A DNA stretch of 64,000 bases from Rheinheimera sp. SA_1 (lineage in GTDB: Bacteria; Pseudomonadota; Gammaproteobacteria; Enterobacterales; Alteromonadaceae), in the NCBI RefSeq assembly GCF_001669775.1, contig NZ_LXWK01000015.1, positions 990,327-1,054,326 on the forward strand. Direction: 5' to 3'. Positions 26,501 to 33,368 of this stretch are shown here, piece after piece (within the stretch, counting starts at the first letter, position 1; the number at the start of each line of letters is the position of its first letter). The notes beneath the pieces are model-generated. The model searched no databases. It saw only the letters and a list, made by a program, of their open reading frames with translations, and was not told where the DNA came from. A program made the position numbers and the translations under genes.

Positions 26501-28540
26501 CAGATCATCAAAGTTATAGATTTACCGCAGCGCTTGTTAACGACAGATTCAACGTTAAATCTATTTTCAGACCTGCATAAAATTGGCAACCGTCTCCTGA
26601 TTAGCTACAAAGAATGGTTTGATCCAGTCACTGGCACATTAAGCAATGCGTTTGCCTCTTCTAATCCGTCGACCTTTGATTGGTGTAAATTAGATTTGGA
26701 CGAAGGATTGATCCTTAATTGTGGCAACAACGCACGGTATCGTCTAAATGCAGACGACATGAAATTTCATCTAGACCCTATCAATCCAACACAAACAAGT
26801 TCTTTCGACTATCAAAAAGATGGACTTTTTTGCCAAAGGAACGAAAAACCTTATCGATGTACTGAATGGCCGTCAATGATCACCTATGATGTGCCTGATG
26901 ACTTCACTTGGTGGCCACCTCTTTCGGTACAAAAAAACTACATTTTCTTTGCAATGAAAGATCGTGTGGTGATGCAACATCGGAATAGTAACGTACAGCA
27001 AACGCTTAATATCGCCGCATTACGCAACGAACGGTCTTATTCCATTGAGGCTTTCTCACCGGATTACATTTTATTCTCAACCTACTCTCTAACTGGGGCC
27101 TCTGAATTAAAACGGTTACATATCCCAACTCAACGGATTGACCTGATTGATACCAGCCTATTTCGGACCAAGGCGGATGGCGTCTCGGTAAAAGCCGCCT
27201 TCGCCCTAAGTGAAAATGGAACTTTTCTGCTACAAAATTGGGCAAAGAGTACTTTTAAATTGGCCCCATTACAGACGAAACCAGAAATTATTGAATTAGT
27301 CACTGCTCGACAACGAGACAGATATACATACCCGCTAACATGGGTACAACTGCCCAGCGTGAACAATACGGAAGCTGATATCATTACAATTGCCGACAGC
27401 TGCCTGCGTTCTAACTTGTTTTTTCACTATCAGTCCTGTCGTGCAGGCGCTCCACGGCTCAACCGGATCAATGCCCAACAAACCATCGAGATTCCAGTAA
27501 GTTCTGTCAAATCCCGTCCTATAACGCCGATCCGGCAACTAACCAGCTGGAATCAACAATTATTCTGGTACGAACACAATGGCCAGTGGCTGACTAAACG
27601 TTACCAACCTCAAACGGGGCGTACCGATATAGTTGATACTGACATGTTGCAACCCTTCAAAGAACCAAGCGATAGAAAATTACTGGCAGGAACTTCAGCC
27701 TTGTGGCAGCTGAAAAAGAGCGAGTTTTATCGTTTTAATGTTGAAGCCAATAAGTTTGAAGCCAATGGCACCCAAGGCGCAATGGCAAACACCAGCCAAG
27801 GGATTCTTATAGACAACGACTTTTACTATTTTGTGTTACTTCCCTCTCCCAAAAACCCACAGGGATTTAGCAGCAGTTTTAGAAAATTCAGTCTGATCAC
27901 AGGCCAATATCAAGAACTCAAACTGTTTGATGACTTACAAATCACACGTATTTTAAATGTGAGCCAAGGCAAATTCTATCTGACATTTAAAGGCCCCGCT
28001 TCGGATAACCGCAATGGTGGCATCTTGTATCTTAACAATTTAACTATTGAAGCAAATAACGCTTTCGCTTTGGGTCGATTTTTTTCAAGCGTCTTTGAAT
28101 TTCAGCAGCAGTTGTTCGGACTCCTTGGGGGTTATGACAATATCTACATTCATGAATTGGTCCAGCTCGATTTACTAAGCGGGTCGATAAAGTTACTGGA
28201 TAGTAGTAACTATCGTGTCTCGGGTAACCCAAAAGTAATCGTACTCGGTTCTACAATACTGACCAGTTGGGGAAGCACTTTCAACACCAACGGAGCGGTT
28301 TCTTCAGCCAATGGCTTCAAATTCCATCAGGCGCTGACTTATATGCAAAACGTGTATTTGTTGGGCGAGCAATTATCCAAAATTAACGCTGTGGACGGAC
28401 TGATTCAAGCAGAACAAATTAAGCTGCCCGAAGGTGTCTTCATTGATCCAACATCATCAATGGCGGAAGTGAATGGCAAACTGTATATCGTTGCCAAAGA
28501 TCCAGAAAATGGTGAACGCATCCGTCAAATTTCACCTTAA
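23501..28540 (+). CDS. In-frame fusion of two paralogous secreted beta-propeller-like proteins
   Basis: The continuous frame of about 1,679 residues is two related genes with no stop between them. ATG 23501 is used (AGGAAG 5-10 nt upstream) instead of GTG 23480. Part A, residues 1-930: signal peptide (FIRLFIMWFGTTVPLHAQ) and a ~770-residue repeat-rich body with WFDPSSNTFKSAF, PIRHLTSWNQQLFW and GKLYLVATD. It then has a bacterial Ig/cadherin-like domain (APVALDDTAT to VLVNVSA) and a GlyGly-CTERM-like tail (SGGTLSATWLFLFSALVVLRK). About 25 ordinary residues then lead into Part B, which begins with its own ribosome site, Met and signal peptide, and repeats the body only. A 1,679-residue product would hold an internal membrane anchor and signal peptide, so two products or a recent loss of the stop are more plausible. 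The function is unknown. Confidence 0.7.
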   Translation: MLKLFIRLFIMWFGTTVPLHAQEVIDPLEKNVNAQVKAVSSLVTVNNEVYFVAELTGSIASTALMKFNPTSQQFNKVADIPEEMQLLPTKPIYLQDDAKGILPIRNQLFMPNYRQWFDPSSNTFKSAFATEPPSFKAQCKLQWNKDLLLVCSDYQDLELQQQFYRFNKTDSLFYPIEEINETSSHSFRGKELLCNSDVCGDLTFLTSYQNQPNARLHIEQKHLYWVQTNGDVIMQSRNDGDLQKLDTSALLAEQLNQDSYIAFAKDYVLYQTGLPNGPITIKRLHLPSQRIDLIDITATTGSLFGVEGKTFGPDGNFLLWKQWWGNASVHEIWRLAPQDVKIAVVQPPVQVSGSYNDVYQVEMTLIGDGAVITSETCYKWHIGTSLSRSISCVVSDSPGFVYVSNQQQTSVALKSVNSRPATPIRHLTSWNQQLFWHETDEQPRFKRLQPRTGKIDIVATDKSGRLLAGNSALWLYSDDHFYRFNPTTNRFDSSGTAGAKGPEPVTEEMGMLVDNDFYYFVNNPLFSESSSLNRFNLSSGQTQTLKLFADIDNVRILGINQGKIYLSFNIGSHWSYSDLKGGILDLTTLTIEQNDAFAGYSASGGMIYYSNQLLRVFMHQQQLFGFSRTGFFHDYGRGSSIYLSKLDLKQQKRLDLDAGSDQSGRAIIINNTILASSGEQFSADGTWIGQPLNERFHQALTFTDSTYLLGDGLQKLQSKNGVLQVQPISLGATTVVNSTATMAEVAGKLYLVATDGAQGERIRQIQLDNRAPVALDDTATTNNTTAISIEVLKNDSDPDIDNLRVLEAKATHGAVTIQANQQLSYQPKAGFVGSDEISYSIEDSRGGRANAKVLVNVSATPIVTPEKPEPPAIPESGKSGGTLSATWLFLFSALVVLRKLGLQTQRALTHHGVFNQSSVISRINRQGKPIMRQLLLSFILIFACANPLLAQQVIDPQEETIQRSVSSLSQHLFVLENQVYFIAALEQGAYAILKMDPETHQIIKVIDLPQRLLTTDSTLNLFSDLHKIGNRLLISYKEWFDPVTGTLSNAFASSNPSTFDWCKLDLDEGLILNCGNNARYRLNADDMKFHLDPINPTQTSSFDYQKDGLFCQRNEKPYRCTEWPSMITYDVPDDFTWWPPLSVQKNYIFFAMKDRVVMQHRNSNVQQTLNIAALRNERSYSIEAFSPDYILFSTYSLTGASELKRLHIPTQRIDLIDTSLFRTKADGVSVKAAFALSENGTFLLQNWAKSTFKLAPLQTKPEIIELVTARQRDRYTYPLTWVQLPSVNNTEADIITIADSCLRSNLFFHYQSCRAGAPRLNRINAQQTIEIPVSSVKSRPITPIRQLTSWNQQLFWYEHNGQWLTKRYQPQTGRTDIVDTDMLQPFKEPSDRKLLAGTSALWQLKKSEFYRFNVEANKFEANGTQGAMANTSQGILIDNDFYYFVLLPSPKNPQGFSSSFRKFSLITGQYQELKLFDDLQITRILNVSQGKFYLTFKGPASDNRNGGILYLNNLTIEANNAFALGRFFSSVFEFQQQLFGLLGGYDNIYIHELVQLDLLSGSIKLLDSSNYRVSGNPKVIVLGSTILTSWGSTFNTNGAVSSANGFKFHQALTYMQNVYLLGEQLSKINAVDGLIQAEQIKLPEGVFIDPTSSMAEVNGKLYIVAKDPENGERIRQISP
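26291..28540 (+). CDS. Part B of the fusion: probable independent start of the second paralogue
   Basis: ATG 26291 lies in frame with the upstream gene and has AAGGAA 9-14 nt upstream, followed by a typical signal peptide (RQLLLSFILIFACANPLLAQ). The 749-residue product matches Part A throughout: EVIDPLEK/QVIDPQEE at the mature N-terminus, EWFDPVTGTLSNAFAS, PIRQLTSWNQQLFWYE, and the end SMAEVNGKLYIVAKD. It stops at RIRQISP, where Part A continues into the Ig-like domain and sorting tail. Part B therefore lacks the membrane-anchoring end and would be released or differently located. It is listed separately because translation may start here whether or not readthrough from Part A occurs. Confidence 0.65.
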   Translation: MRQLLLSFILIFACANPLLAQQVIDPQEETIQRSVSSLSQHLFVLENQVYFIAALEQGAYAILKMDPETHQIIKVIDLPQRLLTTDSTLNLFSDLHKIGNRLLISYKEWFDPVTGTLSNAFASSNPSTFDWCKLDLDEGLILNCGNNARYRLNADDMKFHLDPINPTQTSSFDYQKDGLFCQRNEKPYRCTEWPSMITYDVPDDFTWWPPLSVQKNYIFFAMKDRVVMQHRNSNVQQTLNIAALRNERSYSIEAFSPDYILFSTYSLTGASELKRLHIPTQRIDLIDTSLFRTKADGVSVKAAFALSENGTFLLQNWAKSTFKLAPLQTKPEIIELVTARQRDRYTYPLTWVQLPSVNNTEADIITIADSCLRSNLFFHYQSCRAGAPRLNRINAQQTIEIPVSSVKSRPITPIRQLTSWNQQLFWYEHNGQWLTKRYQPQTGRTDIVDTDMLQPFKEPSDRKLLAGTSALWQLKKSEFYRFNVEANKFEANGTQGAMANTSQGILIDNDFYYFVLLPSPKNPQGFSSSFRKFSLITGQYQELKLFDDLQITRILNVSQGKFYLTFKGPASDNRNGGILYLNNLTIEANNAFALGRFFSSVFEFQQQLFGLLGGYDNIYIHELVQLDLLSGSIKLLDSSNYRVSGNPKVIVLGSTILTSWGSTFNTNGAVSSANGFKFHQALTYMQNVYLLGEQLSKINAVDGLIQAEQIKLPEGVFIDPTSSMAEVNGKLYIVAKDPENGERIRQISP

Positions 28541-28568
28541 ATCAGTAAAAGAGGCAAACGACAATGAC

Positions 28569-28599
28569 GCCGCATCGCATTAGGTATAAGAAAATCTAA
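28569..28599 (+). repeat. ettA 3'-end direct repeat, second diverged copy
   Basis: These 31 bp match 28 of 31 positions of the ettA end, and the three differences are synonymous third-codon changes. They stand outside any complete ettA gene, 28 bp after the second paralogue. An in-frame ATG ACG precedes them, but the piece is too short to be a gene. Confidence 0.85.
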
Positions 28600-28655
28600 T
28601 TTCGTTGTCGCGAAATGACGGTGAAGCGGCAATTTTTGCGGTTACATCAAGTACT

Positions 28656-28683
28656 AAAAATCCCCGTTTTTACGGGGATTTTT
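28656..28683 (+). terminator. Terminator after the second ettA tail
   Basis: AAAAATCCCCG and CGGGGATTTTT pair around a 6-nt loop. The resemblance to 23124-23151 suggests the duplicated block once included the ettA terminator too. Confidence 0.85.
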
Positions 28684-28719
28684 ATTTTGGATTACAGTGA
28701 TGTGCGTCGGTAAGATAAA

Positions 28720-29538
28720 TTACAGCAAGCTTGTTTTAACTAAGTCAAAACCAGTTCCCTTTCCCTGCGGCAACCCCAACTCCATGACTTTTTTCAATTC
28801 TGCTGAACCTTCCACCTGCTGATAGGCATCACGTAAACGCTCAATCAGTTTTGGATCCGAGCCTTTTTTCAGGGCAATCCAGGTCTGCTGCTCCAATTCA
28901 GGAATGAACAATACAAACTCGACTTCTGCCAGCTTAAGCTTATGTTTAATAAGCATATCGTCAATGGCGCTGGGATCATCAAGCATCAAGTCCAGTTTAC
29001 CATTGACCAGCAAGCGCCAGGTTTCGACCACGTCCGGTTGCAATTGCAATTGTGATGCAGGTTGCCGCGCAACATTCTTCAGCCATTCGGCGGAGAAATC
29101 ATCACGCTGGGCGCCGACCACATACTGGTGCACATCTTTAAGTTGTTGTACCTGAATATCCTGACGTTTTGCCAGTTTCAGAAAACCAAATTTATAACTG
29201 CCAACTTTGCCAATCCATTCAAACTGCTGTTCGCGCTCTGGCGTGCGGGCCATATTGTAAATCAGCACATTCGGGGTGGTAGCCGCAAGACGAAAAGCAC
29301 GTGCCCAAGGGTAAACTTCATACTGTGGGGTGAGCTTAGCCTGTTGCAGCATCAGCTCAACAACAGCCGTGGTCAAACCCGAAACTTTGCCATTTTCGAA
29401 GGTTTGATGTGGTGGTGACACTTCTAACACCACACGTAAATTTTCTGCAGCCAGTGGCATGGCGACGCCGAGCGCAGCGCCAAAAAACAACCTGAGCAAC
29501 CATGCCCGACTTACTGGTGGATTCCATTTACCTGTCAA
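28720..29538 (-). CDS. Periplasmic solute-binding protein, family 3 type
   Basis: A protein of about 272 residues resembling SBP_bac_3/PBP2 proteins: LRVVLEVSPPHQTFENGKVSGLTTAVVELML opens the mature part, then YPWARAFRLAATTPNVLIYN, TPEREQQFEWIG and LVNGKLDLMLDD. Orphan proteins of this kind in Alteromonadales are usually not linked to an ABC transporter, and none is here. No ATG is available. The start is placed at TTG 29538 because GGAG lies about 9 nt upstream and a signal peptide follows (LLRLFFGAALGVAMPLAAEN). The longer frame would begin inside the aspC terminator. The ligand is unknown. Confidence 0.75.
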   Translation of the reverse strand: MTGKWNPPVSRAWLLRLFFGAALGVAMPLAAENLRVVLEVSPPHQTFENGKVSGLTTAVVELMLQQAKLTPQYEVYPWARAFRLAATTPNVLIYNMARTPEREQQFEWIGKVGSYKFGFLKLAKRQDIQVQQLKDVHQYVVGAQRDDFSAEWLKNVARQPASQLQLQPDVVETWRLLVNGKLDLMLDDPSAIDDMLIKHKLKLAEVEFVLFIPELEQQTWIALKKGSDPKLIERLRDAYQQVEGSAELKKVMELGLPQGKGTGFDLVKTSLL

Positions 29539-29583
29539 CTGCAACAACTCCGGATACTGTATTAGCTTTACCTTAAACAGAGG

Positions 29584-29613
29584 CAAAAACAAAGGCAACC
29601 TGAAGTTGCCTTT
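29584..29613 (-). terminator. aspartate aminotransferase terminator
   Basis: On the minus strand AAAGGCAAC-TTCAG-GTTGCCTTT is followed by GTTTTTG. It lies about 70 bp downstream of the aminotransferase stop and shows that the solute-binding gene starts further on. Confidence 0.75.
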
Positions 29614-29648
29614 GTTGGAAAATAAATCACGATGTTTACCAGCTATCT

Positions 29649-29678
29649 ATACCCAAAATCGCTGAATAAAAAGGGTAT
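29649..29678. repeat. Miniature remnant of the ATACCC intergenic repeat
   Basis: Only the outer ends remain: ATACCCAAAATC followed within 30 bp by GGGTAT. It resembles an internal deletion product of the repeats at 981, 32302 and 40935. Confidence 0.5.
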
Positions 29679-29683
29679 CGACG

Positions 29684-30874
29684 TTACTTCAGCACCGCCG
29701 CCACAGCTTTAGCAAAATAATCAATATTGCTGTGATTTAACCCAGCGATACTGACCCGGCTTGAACCCACCATATAAATGCTGAATTCACTGCGTAACCG
29801 GTCAATTTGCGCTTTATTAATGCCGAGGAAGCTGAACATACCGTGTTGTTTGGTAATGAAGCTGAAATCCTGCTGCACGCCTTCAGCGGCCAGTTTGTCG
29901 ATGATCAACTGACGGTAATCATTGATACGGTTCCGCATCGTCGCCAATTCCTGATGCCATAAAGCGGTCAGTTCGGCACTGTCCAGAATATGGCTGACGA
30001 TAATAGCGCCATGTGCTGGTGGCATAGAGTAGATGCTACGCACCACACTCAATAGCACTGAACGAGCGATTTCCACTGTTTTTTTGTCAGCGGCAACCAC
30101 GGACACTGCGCCGATCCGCTCACGGTATAAACCGAAGTTCTTGGAGCATGAAGTACACAGGATCAGCTCGTCGACTTCGTTGGCTAAATGGCGTAAACCG
30201 GCGGTGTCTTCATCCAGACCCAGACCAAAGCCCTGATAGGCCATATCGACCAGTGGCGTAAAGCCTTTTTCTTTGGCCAGCGCCGCAAAACGTTGCCACT
30301 GGGCGAAATTTAAATCCATGCCGCTTGGGTTATGACAACAAGCGTGCACCAGCACTACGTCACCTGCCGGCACTTGCGCCAGCTCGGCAAACATTTGCTC
30401 CTCTTGCAGACCTTTGGTGCTGTAGTCGTAATATGCGTATTCTTTGACCTTCAGGCCAGCCGCCTGAAACATCGAAATGTGATTAGCCCAGGTTGGGTTG
30501 GTGACCCAAATGGTTGCATCCGGATTAGCGCGTTTAATAAATTCAGCGGCAACCCGCAAAGCGCCGGTGCCACCTGGCGTGTGCGCTGTGGTGGTGCGGC
30601 CTTCCAATAATACTTTGTGTGGGCCAAACGCCAGTTTTTCGATATGGGCGTTAAAGCTTAAATCACCAGCCATGCCGATGTATGTTTTGCTGTCTTCATG
30701 ATCCAGCCGCAGTTTTTCCGCTTTTTTCACACACTCAAGTACAGCGGTGTGGCCCTGTTCGTCTTTATAGACGCCAACACCTAGGTCGACTTTCAGTGGA
30801 TTCGGATCTTCTTTGTACGCCGCCATTAAACCTAAAATCGGATCGGTAGCGACTGGCTGTAAATGAGAGAACAT
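29684..30874 (-). CDS. Aspartate/aromatic amino acid aminotransferase
   Basis: A 396-residue class I PLP-dependent aminotransferase (AspC/TyrB type), transferring amino groups between aspartate or aromatic amino acids and 2-oxoglutarate. Family features are DLGVGVYKDEQGHTAVL near the start, VLVHACCHNPSGMDL, and SCSKNFGLYRERIGA containing the PLP lysine near residue 247, as well as SRVSIAGLN at the C-terminus. Length and sequence fit AspC more than TyrB, but the two cannot be separated confidently by eye. Single gene with its own terminator. Confidence 0.93.
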   Translation of the reverse strand: MFSHLQPVATDPILGLMAAYKEDPNPLKVDLGVGVYKDEQGHTAVLECVKKAEKLRLDHEDSKTYIGMAGDLSFNAHIEKLAFGPHKVLLEGRTTTAHTPGGTGALRVAAEFIKRANPDATIWVTNPTWANHISMFQAAGLKVKEYAYYDYSTKGLQEEQMFAELAQVPAGDVVLVHACCHNPSGMDLNFAQWQRFAALAKEKGFTPLVDMAYQGFGLGLDEDTAGLRHLANEVDELILCTSCSKNFGLYRERIGAVSVVAADKKTVEIARSVLLSVVRSIYSMPPAHGAIIVSHILDSAELTALWHQELATMRNRINDYRQLIIDKLAAEGVQQDFSFITKQHGMFSFLGINKAQIDRLRSEFSIYMVGSSRVSIAGLNHSNIDYFAKAVAAVLK

Positions 30875-30937
30875 GACAAATTACCTGTTTGTGTTGCTGC
30901 AAATGGACAGCGCTGATATGCATCAACGCCGCGAAAT

Positions 30938-31702
30938 TTATTGTGTAACTAACGAATGTGAATCAGTTGCTTTATCCGTCGATGCAGTCGCCGCCAGCTC
31001 AGTCCATAAAGTTGGCACCACAATCGCTGTTGCGATCAATAACGCCAGCTCATCAGTGACAAACAGCTGTTTCTGGAAAGCTTCGGAATCAATAATGCCA
31101 ACCACATGGCCAGCTTCGTCATAAAGCGGAATACAGGCTTCGGCCAGAACTTTTGGGTCGCAAGTGTAATACTCGCCACCTTGCTGCAGGTACGCCGGAA
31201 CATCGTTGATGATCCGCGCTTTACCCGTTAAACCCACGGTACTGTTATTACTGATGGCGGCAAATTCGGCGGTTAACGGGAATTCAGCGCGCGATGGCGC
31301 CCCAAAATAACTCAATTTCACCAGCACAGTTTCGCCCTGTGGATTCACCCGGCGCTGATAAATGCCAAACCAGTCACTTTTGCTCTGCGATTGATAAAAG
31401 GCGCTGATCATGGTCATCTGCTGCAGCAGTTGCTGATTGGTTGCAGTTTGGCCACCTAAAATGGCGGTTAAATCGTAAGGTTGCTCGGCAAGCTGTCCGA
31501 ACAACGAACAAGCTCCACCTTCGCCCAGTTCCGGCACCTGATACTGCCATTGAATCGCCGGCGCAGTGGCTGTGGCCTGAGCTTGCTGCAGAAGCAGCTG
31601 ATACTGTTGTAAATAATCAGCAACAGCCTGCTGTAACGCCTGCTGCTGAGTTTCGATTGCGGGTAATAAACCGCTTAAACTGAGATAACGAACAATTGAC
31701 AT
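30938..31702 (-). CDS. GAF-domain protein
   Basis: A 254-residue soluble protein. The first ~70 residues are a Gln/Ala/Leu-rich helical region, probably a coiled coil. The C-terminal half is a GAF domain similar to the free-methionine-(R)-sulfoxide-reductase-like type: NNSTVGLTGKARIINDVP, then LAEACIPLYDEAGHVVGIID. The fRMsr catalytic cysteines are not all evident (one Cys at EAC and one at YTC), so enzymatic activity is uncertain. It lies just upstream of the aminotransferase on the same strand, 63 bp apart, and may be cotranscribed. Confidence 0.7.
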   Translation of the reverse strand: MSIVRYLSLSGLLPAIETQQQALQQAVADYLQQYQLLLQQAQATATAPAIQWQYQVPELGEGGACSLFGQLAEQPYDLTAILGGQTATNQQLLQQMTMISAFYQSQSKSDWFGIYQRRVNPQGETVLVKLSYFGAPSRAEFPLTAEFAAISNNSTVGLTGKARIINDVPAYLQQGGEYYTCDPKVLAEACIPLYDEAGHVVGIIDSEAFQKQLFVTDELALLIATAIVVPTLWTELAATASTDKATDSHSLVTQ

Positions 31703-31897
31703 TAGCCGTCCAGATTTCCAAAAAAGCCGCGATAGTCTAGCAGATAGGGCTAAAAAGCCAACGGCTTTGGCTGACTTTTCACCGATTACATCAAAATTAG
31801 TCAGTTGCGAACTTCAAAGCCGGCAGGATACTTGCCGCAGCTTGCAAAGATGCATTATCTTGCCACTATTCCCCCGCTCACAACAGGTGCAACGGTT

Positions 31898-32260
31898 ATG
31901 ACTTCGAAAAAAATCTCCCTTGCCGACTGGCAACAACAATCGTCAAATTTGGTTTACAGCACCGCCAGCGGCACTATCGAACCAGAAAAATCCGAAAAAA
32001 CAGGTGGTACCGCCTTTAGCGATGGCCACTTGCGGCTAAAACGCGAAACCAAAGGACGCAATGGCAAAGCGGTCATTACCATCGCAGGCCTCGCTGAATC
32101 CCATGAAAAACTTACTGAAGTGGCAGCACTTTTAAAGAAAAAATGTGGCTGCGGTGGTTCAGTCAAAGACGGCATTATTGAAATTCAGGGTGACCAACGT
32201 GAAGTCATTTCGCAGGAATTGACTAAACTTGGCTATAAGTTTAAATGGGCTGGTGGTTGA
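31898..32260 (+). CDS. yciH: SUI1/eIF1-like translation factor YciH
   Basis: A 120-residue protein with the SUI1 domain in the last ~80 residues: LRLKRETKGRNGKAVITIAGL, then LTEVAALLKKKCGCGGSVKDGIIEIQGDQRE and LGYKFKWAGG. Length and the KKKCGCGGSVK segment are those of bacterial YciH, which affects start-codon discrimination in E. coli in vitro. ATG 31898 is chosen as the family start (TSKKISLADW follows). Single gene with an intergenic repeat after it. Confidence 0.9.
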   Translation: MTSKKISLADWQQQSSNLVYSTASGTIEPEKSEKTGGTAFSDGHLRLKRETKGRNGKAVITIAGLAESHEKLTEVAALLKKKCGCGGSVKDGIIEIQGDQREVISQELTKLGYKFKWAGG

Positions 32261-32301
32261 GTTGCGGTTTTCCCGCATCCAAACGAGCCAACGGTCTGTT
32301 T

Positions 32302-32460
32302 ATACCCAAAATCATTGAAGATTCGGGTAGGCGGCAACTGAACGAATCTGGAACGCCAGCCCGGCCCAGGAGCTTAGCAGTTCTAAGTGACTGGGTCGGA
32401 CTGACGCTTCAGTGAGCGAAGGCGGCCAACAACCCCGAATCTTCAAGGATGACGGGTTTA
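32302..32460. repeat. Intergenic palindromic repeat, copy 2
   Basis: ATACCCAAAATCATTGAAG at the left and CTTCAAGGATGACGGG at the right are the inverted ends. This copy is longer than the others because it carries an extra inner GAACGCCAGC/GACGCTTCAG-like arm around CCCAGGAGCTTAGCAG. It ends about 30 bp before the double-receiver gene. Confidence 0.85.
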
Positions 32461-32490
32461 GTCAGCCATTTTTAAAGCAAGGTAGTGTTT

Positions 32491-33291
32491 ATGCGACATA
32501 TTGCACCTTCCGATTTAGCGATCCTGCTAGTTGAACCCTCTGATACCCAACGTAAAATCATTATCAAACATCTAAAAGAAGAAGAAATTCATAAAATTGA
32601 AGAAGCAGATTCAGTGCAAGCTGCGTTACGGCAAATTCGCGACCATCGGCCCGATCTTATTGTCAGCGCTTTACATTTTGCTGATGGCACTGGCCTGGAA
32701 CTGCTCAGAGCCTTAAAAAACAGCGCCAGCGACGCCGATATTCCCTTTATGCTGGTGTCCAGCGAAACCCGTAAAGCGCAGTTGGAAGAGTTTAAGCAAT
32801 CCGGCGTGATCGCCATTTTGCCAAAACCTTTTACCCGCTTGCACCTCGGCAAAGCGCTGAATGCCGCGCTGGATTTATTGTCACCTTCCGAGCTGCAATT
32901 AAGCCTGTACGATGTGACTGATGTGCGGGTGCTGGTGGTCGACGACAGCCGCTTAGCGCGAAATCACATTAAACGGGTGTTATCTAATCTTGGCATCGTG
33001 CAGATGGTTGAGGCCGAAGATGGCCAGCAAGCGATTGATATTCTGAAAAATCAGATGTTTGATTTGGTAGTAACCGACTACAACATGCCAGAAGTGAACG
33101 GTCAGGAATTGACTGAATATATTCGTCAGCACAGCCAACAATCCCACTTGCCGGTGTTGATGGTAACCAGTGAAGCGAACGATACGCACCTAAGCTACAT
33201 CGCGCAAAGTGGCGTTAATGCCCTTTGTGATAAACCTTTTGAACCAGAGACGGTTCGAGCCTTGTTGTTTAATCTGTTAGAGCAGCACTAA
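32491..33291 (+). CDS. Double-receiver (REC-REC) response regulator, first receiver degenerate
   Basis: A 266-residue protein made only of two receiver domains, roughly residues 5-125 and 148-262, with no output domain. The second has the acidic pair VLVVDDSR, the phosphoacceptor Asp196 in VVTDYNMPE, a Thr in LMVTSE and Lys in CDKPF. In the first, the phosphoacceptor position in DLIVSALHFADG is Ala60 and the acidic pair is replaced (LLVEPSD), so it cannot be phosphorylated normally. ATG 32491 follows AAGGTAG. It resembles CheY-like relay or adaptor proteins. No kinase is adjacent. Confidence 0.85.
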   Translation: MRHIAPSDLAILLVEPSDTQRKIIIKHLKEEEIHKIEEADSVQAALRQIRDHRPDLIVSALHFADGTGLELLRALKNSASDADIPFMLVSSETRKAQLEEFKQSGVIAILPKPFTRLHLGKALNAALDLLSPSELQLSLYDVTDVRVLVVDDSRLARNHIKRVLSNLGIVQMVEAEDGQQAIDILKNQMFDLVVTDYNMPEVNGQELTEYIRQHSQQSHLPVLMVTSEANDTHLSYIAQSGVNALCDKPFEPETVRALLFNLLEQH

Positions 33292-33318
33292 AACAATCTG
33301 CGACGCACAATCTGCCAG

Positions 33319-33347
33319 AAAAAAGGGTAGCCACGGCTACCCTTTTT
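33319..33347. terminator. Bidirectional terminator
   Basis: GGGTAGC-CACG-GCTACCC flanked by A- and T-runs, between the double-receiver gene and the convergent amidohydrolase gene. Confidence 0.85.
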
Positions 33348-33368
33348 ACAGTCAACTCAGCTAAAAAC

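Noticed and set aside
23099..28568. A prophage or insertion sequence between the two ettA tails
   Set aside because: No integrase, transposase, phage structural gene or terminal inverted repeats are visible.
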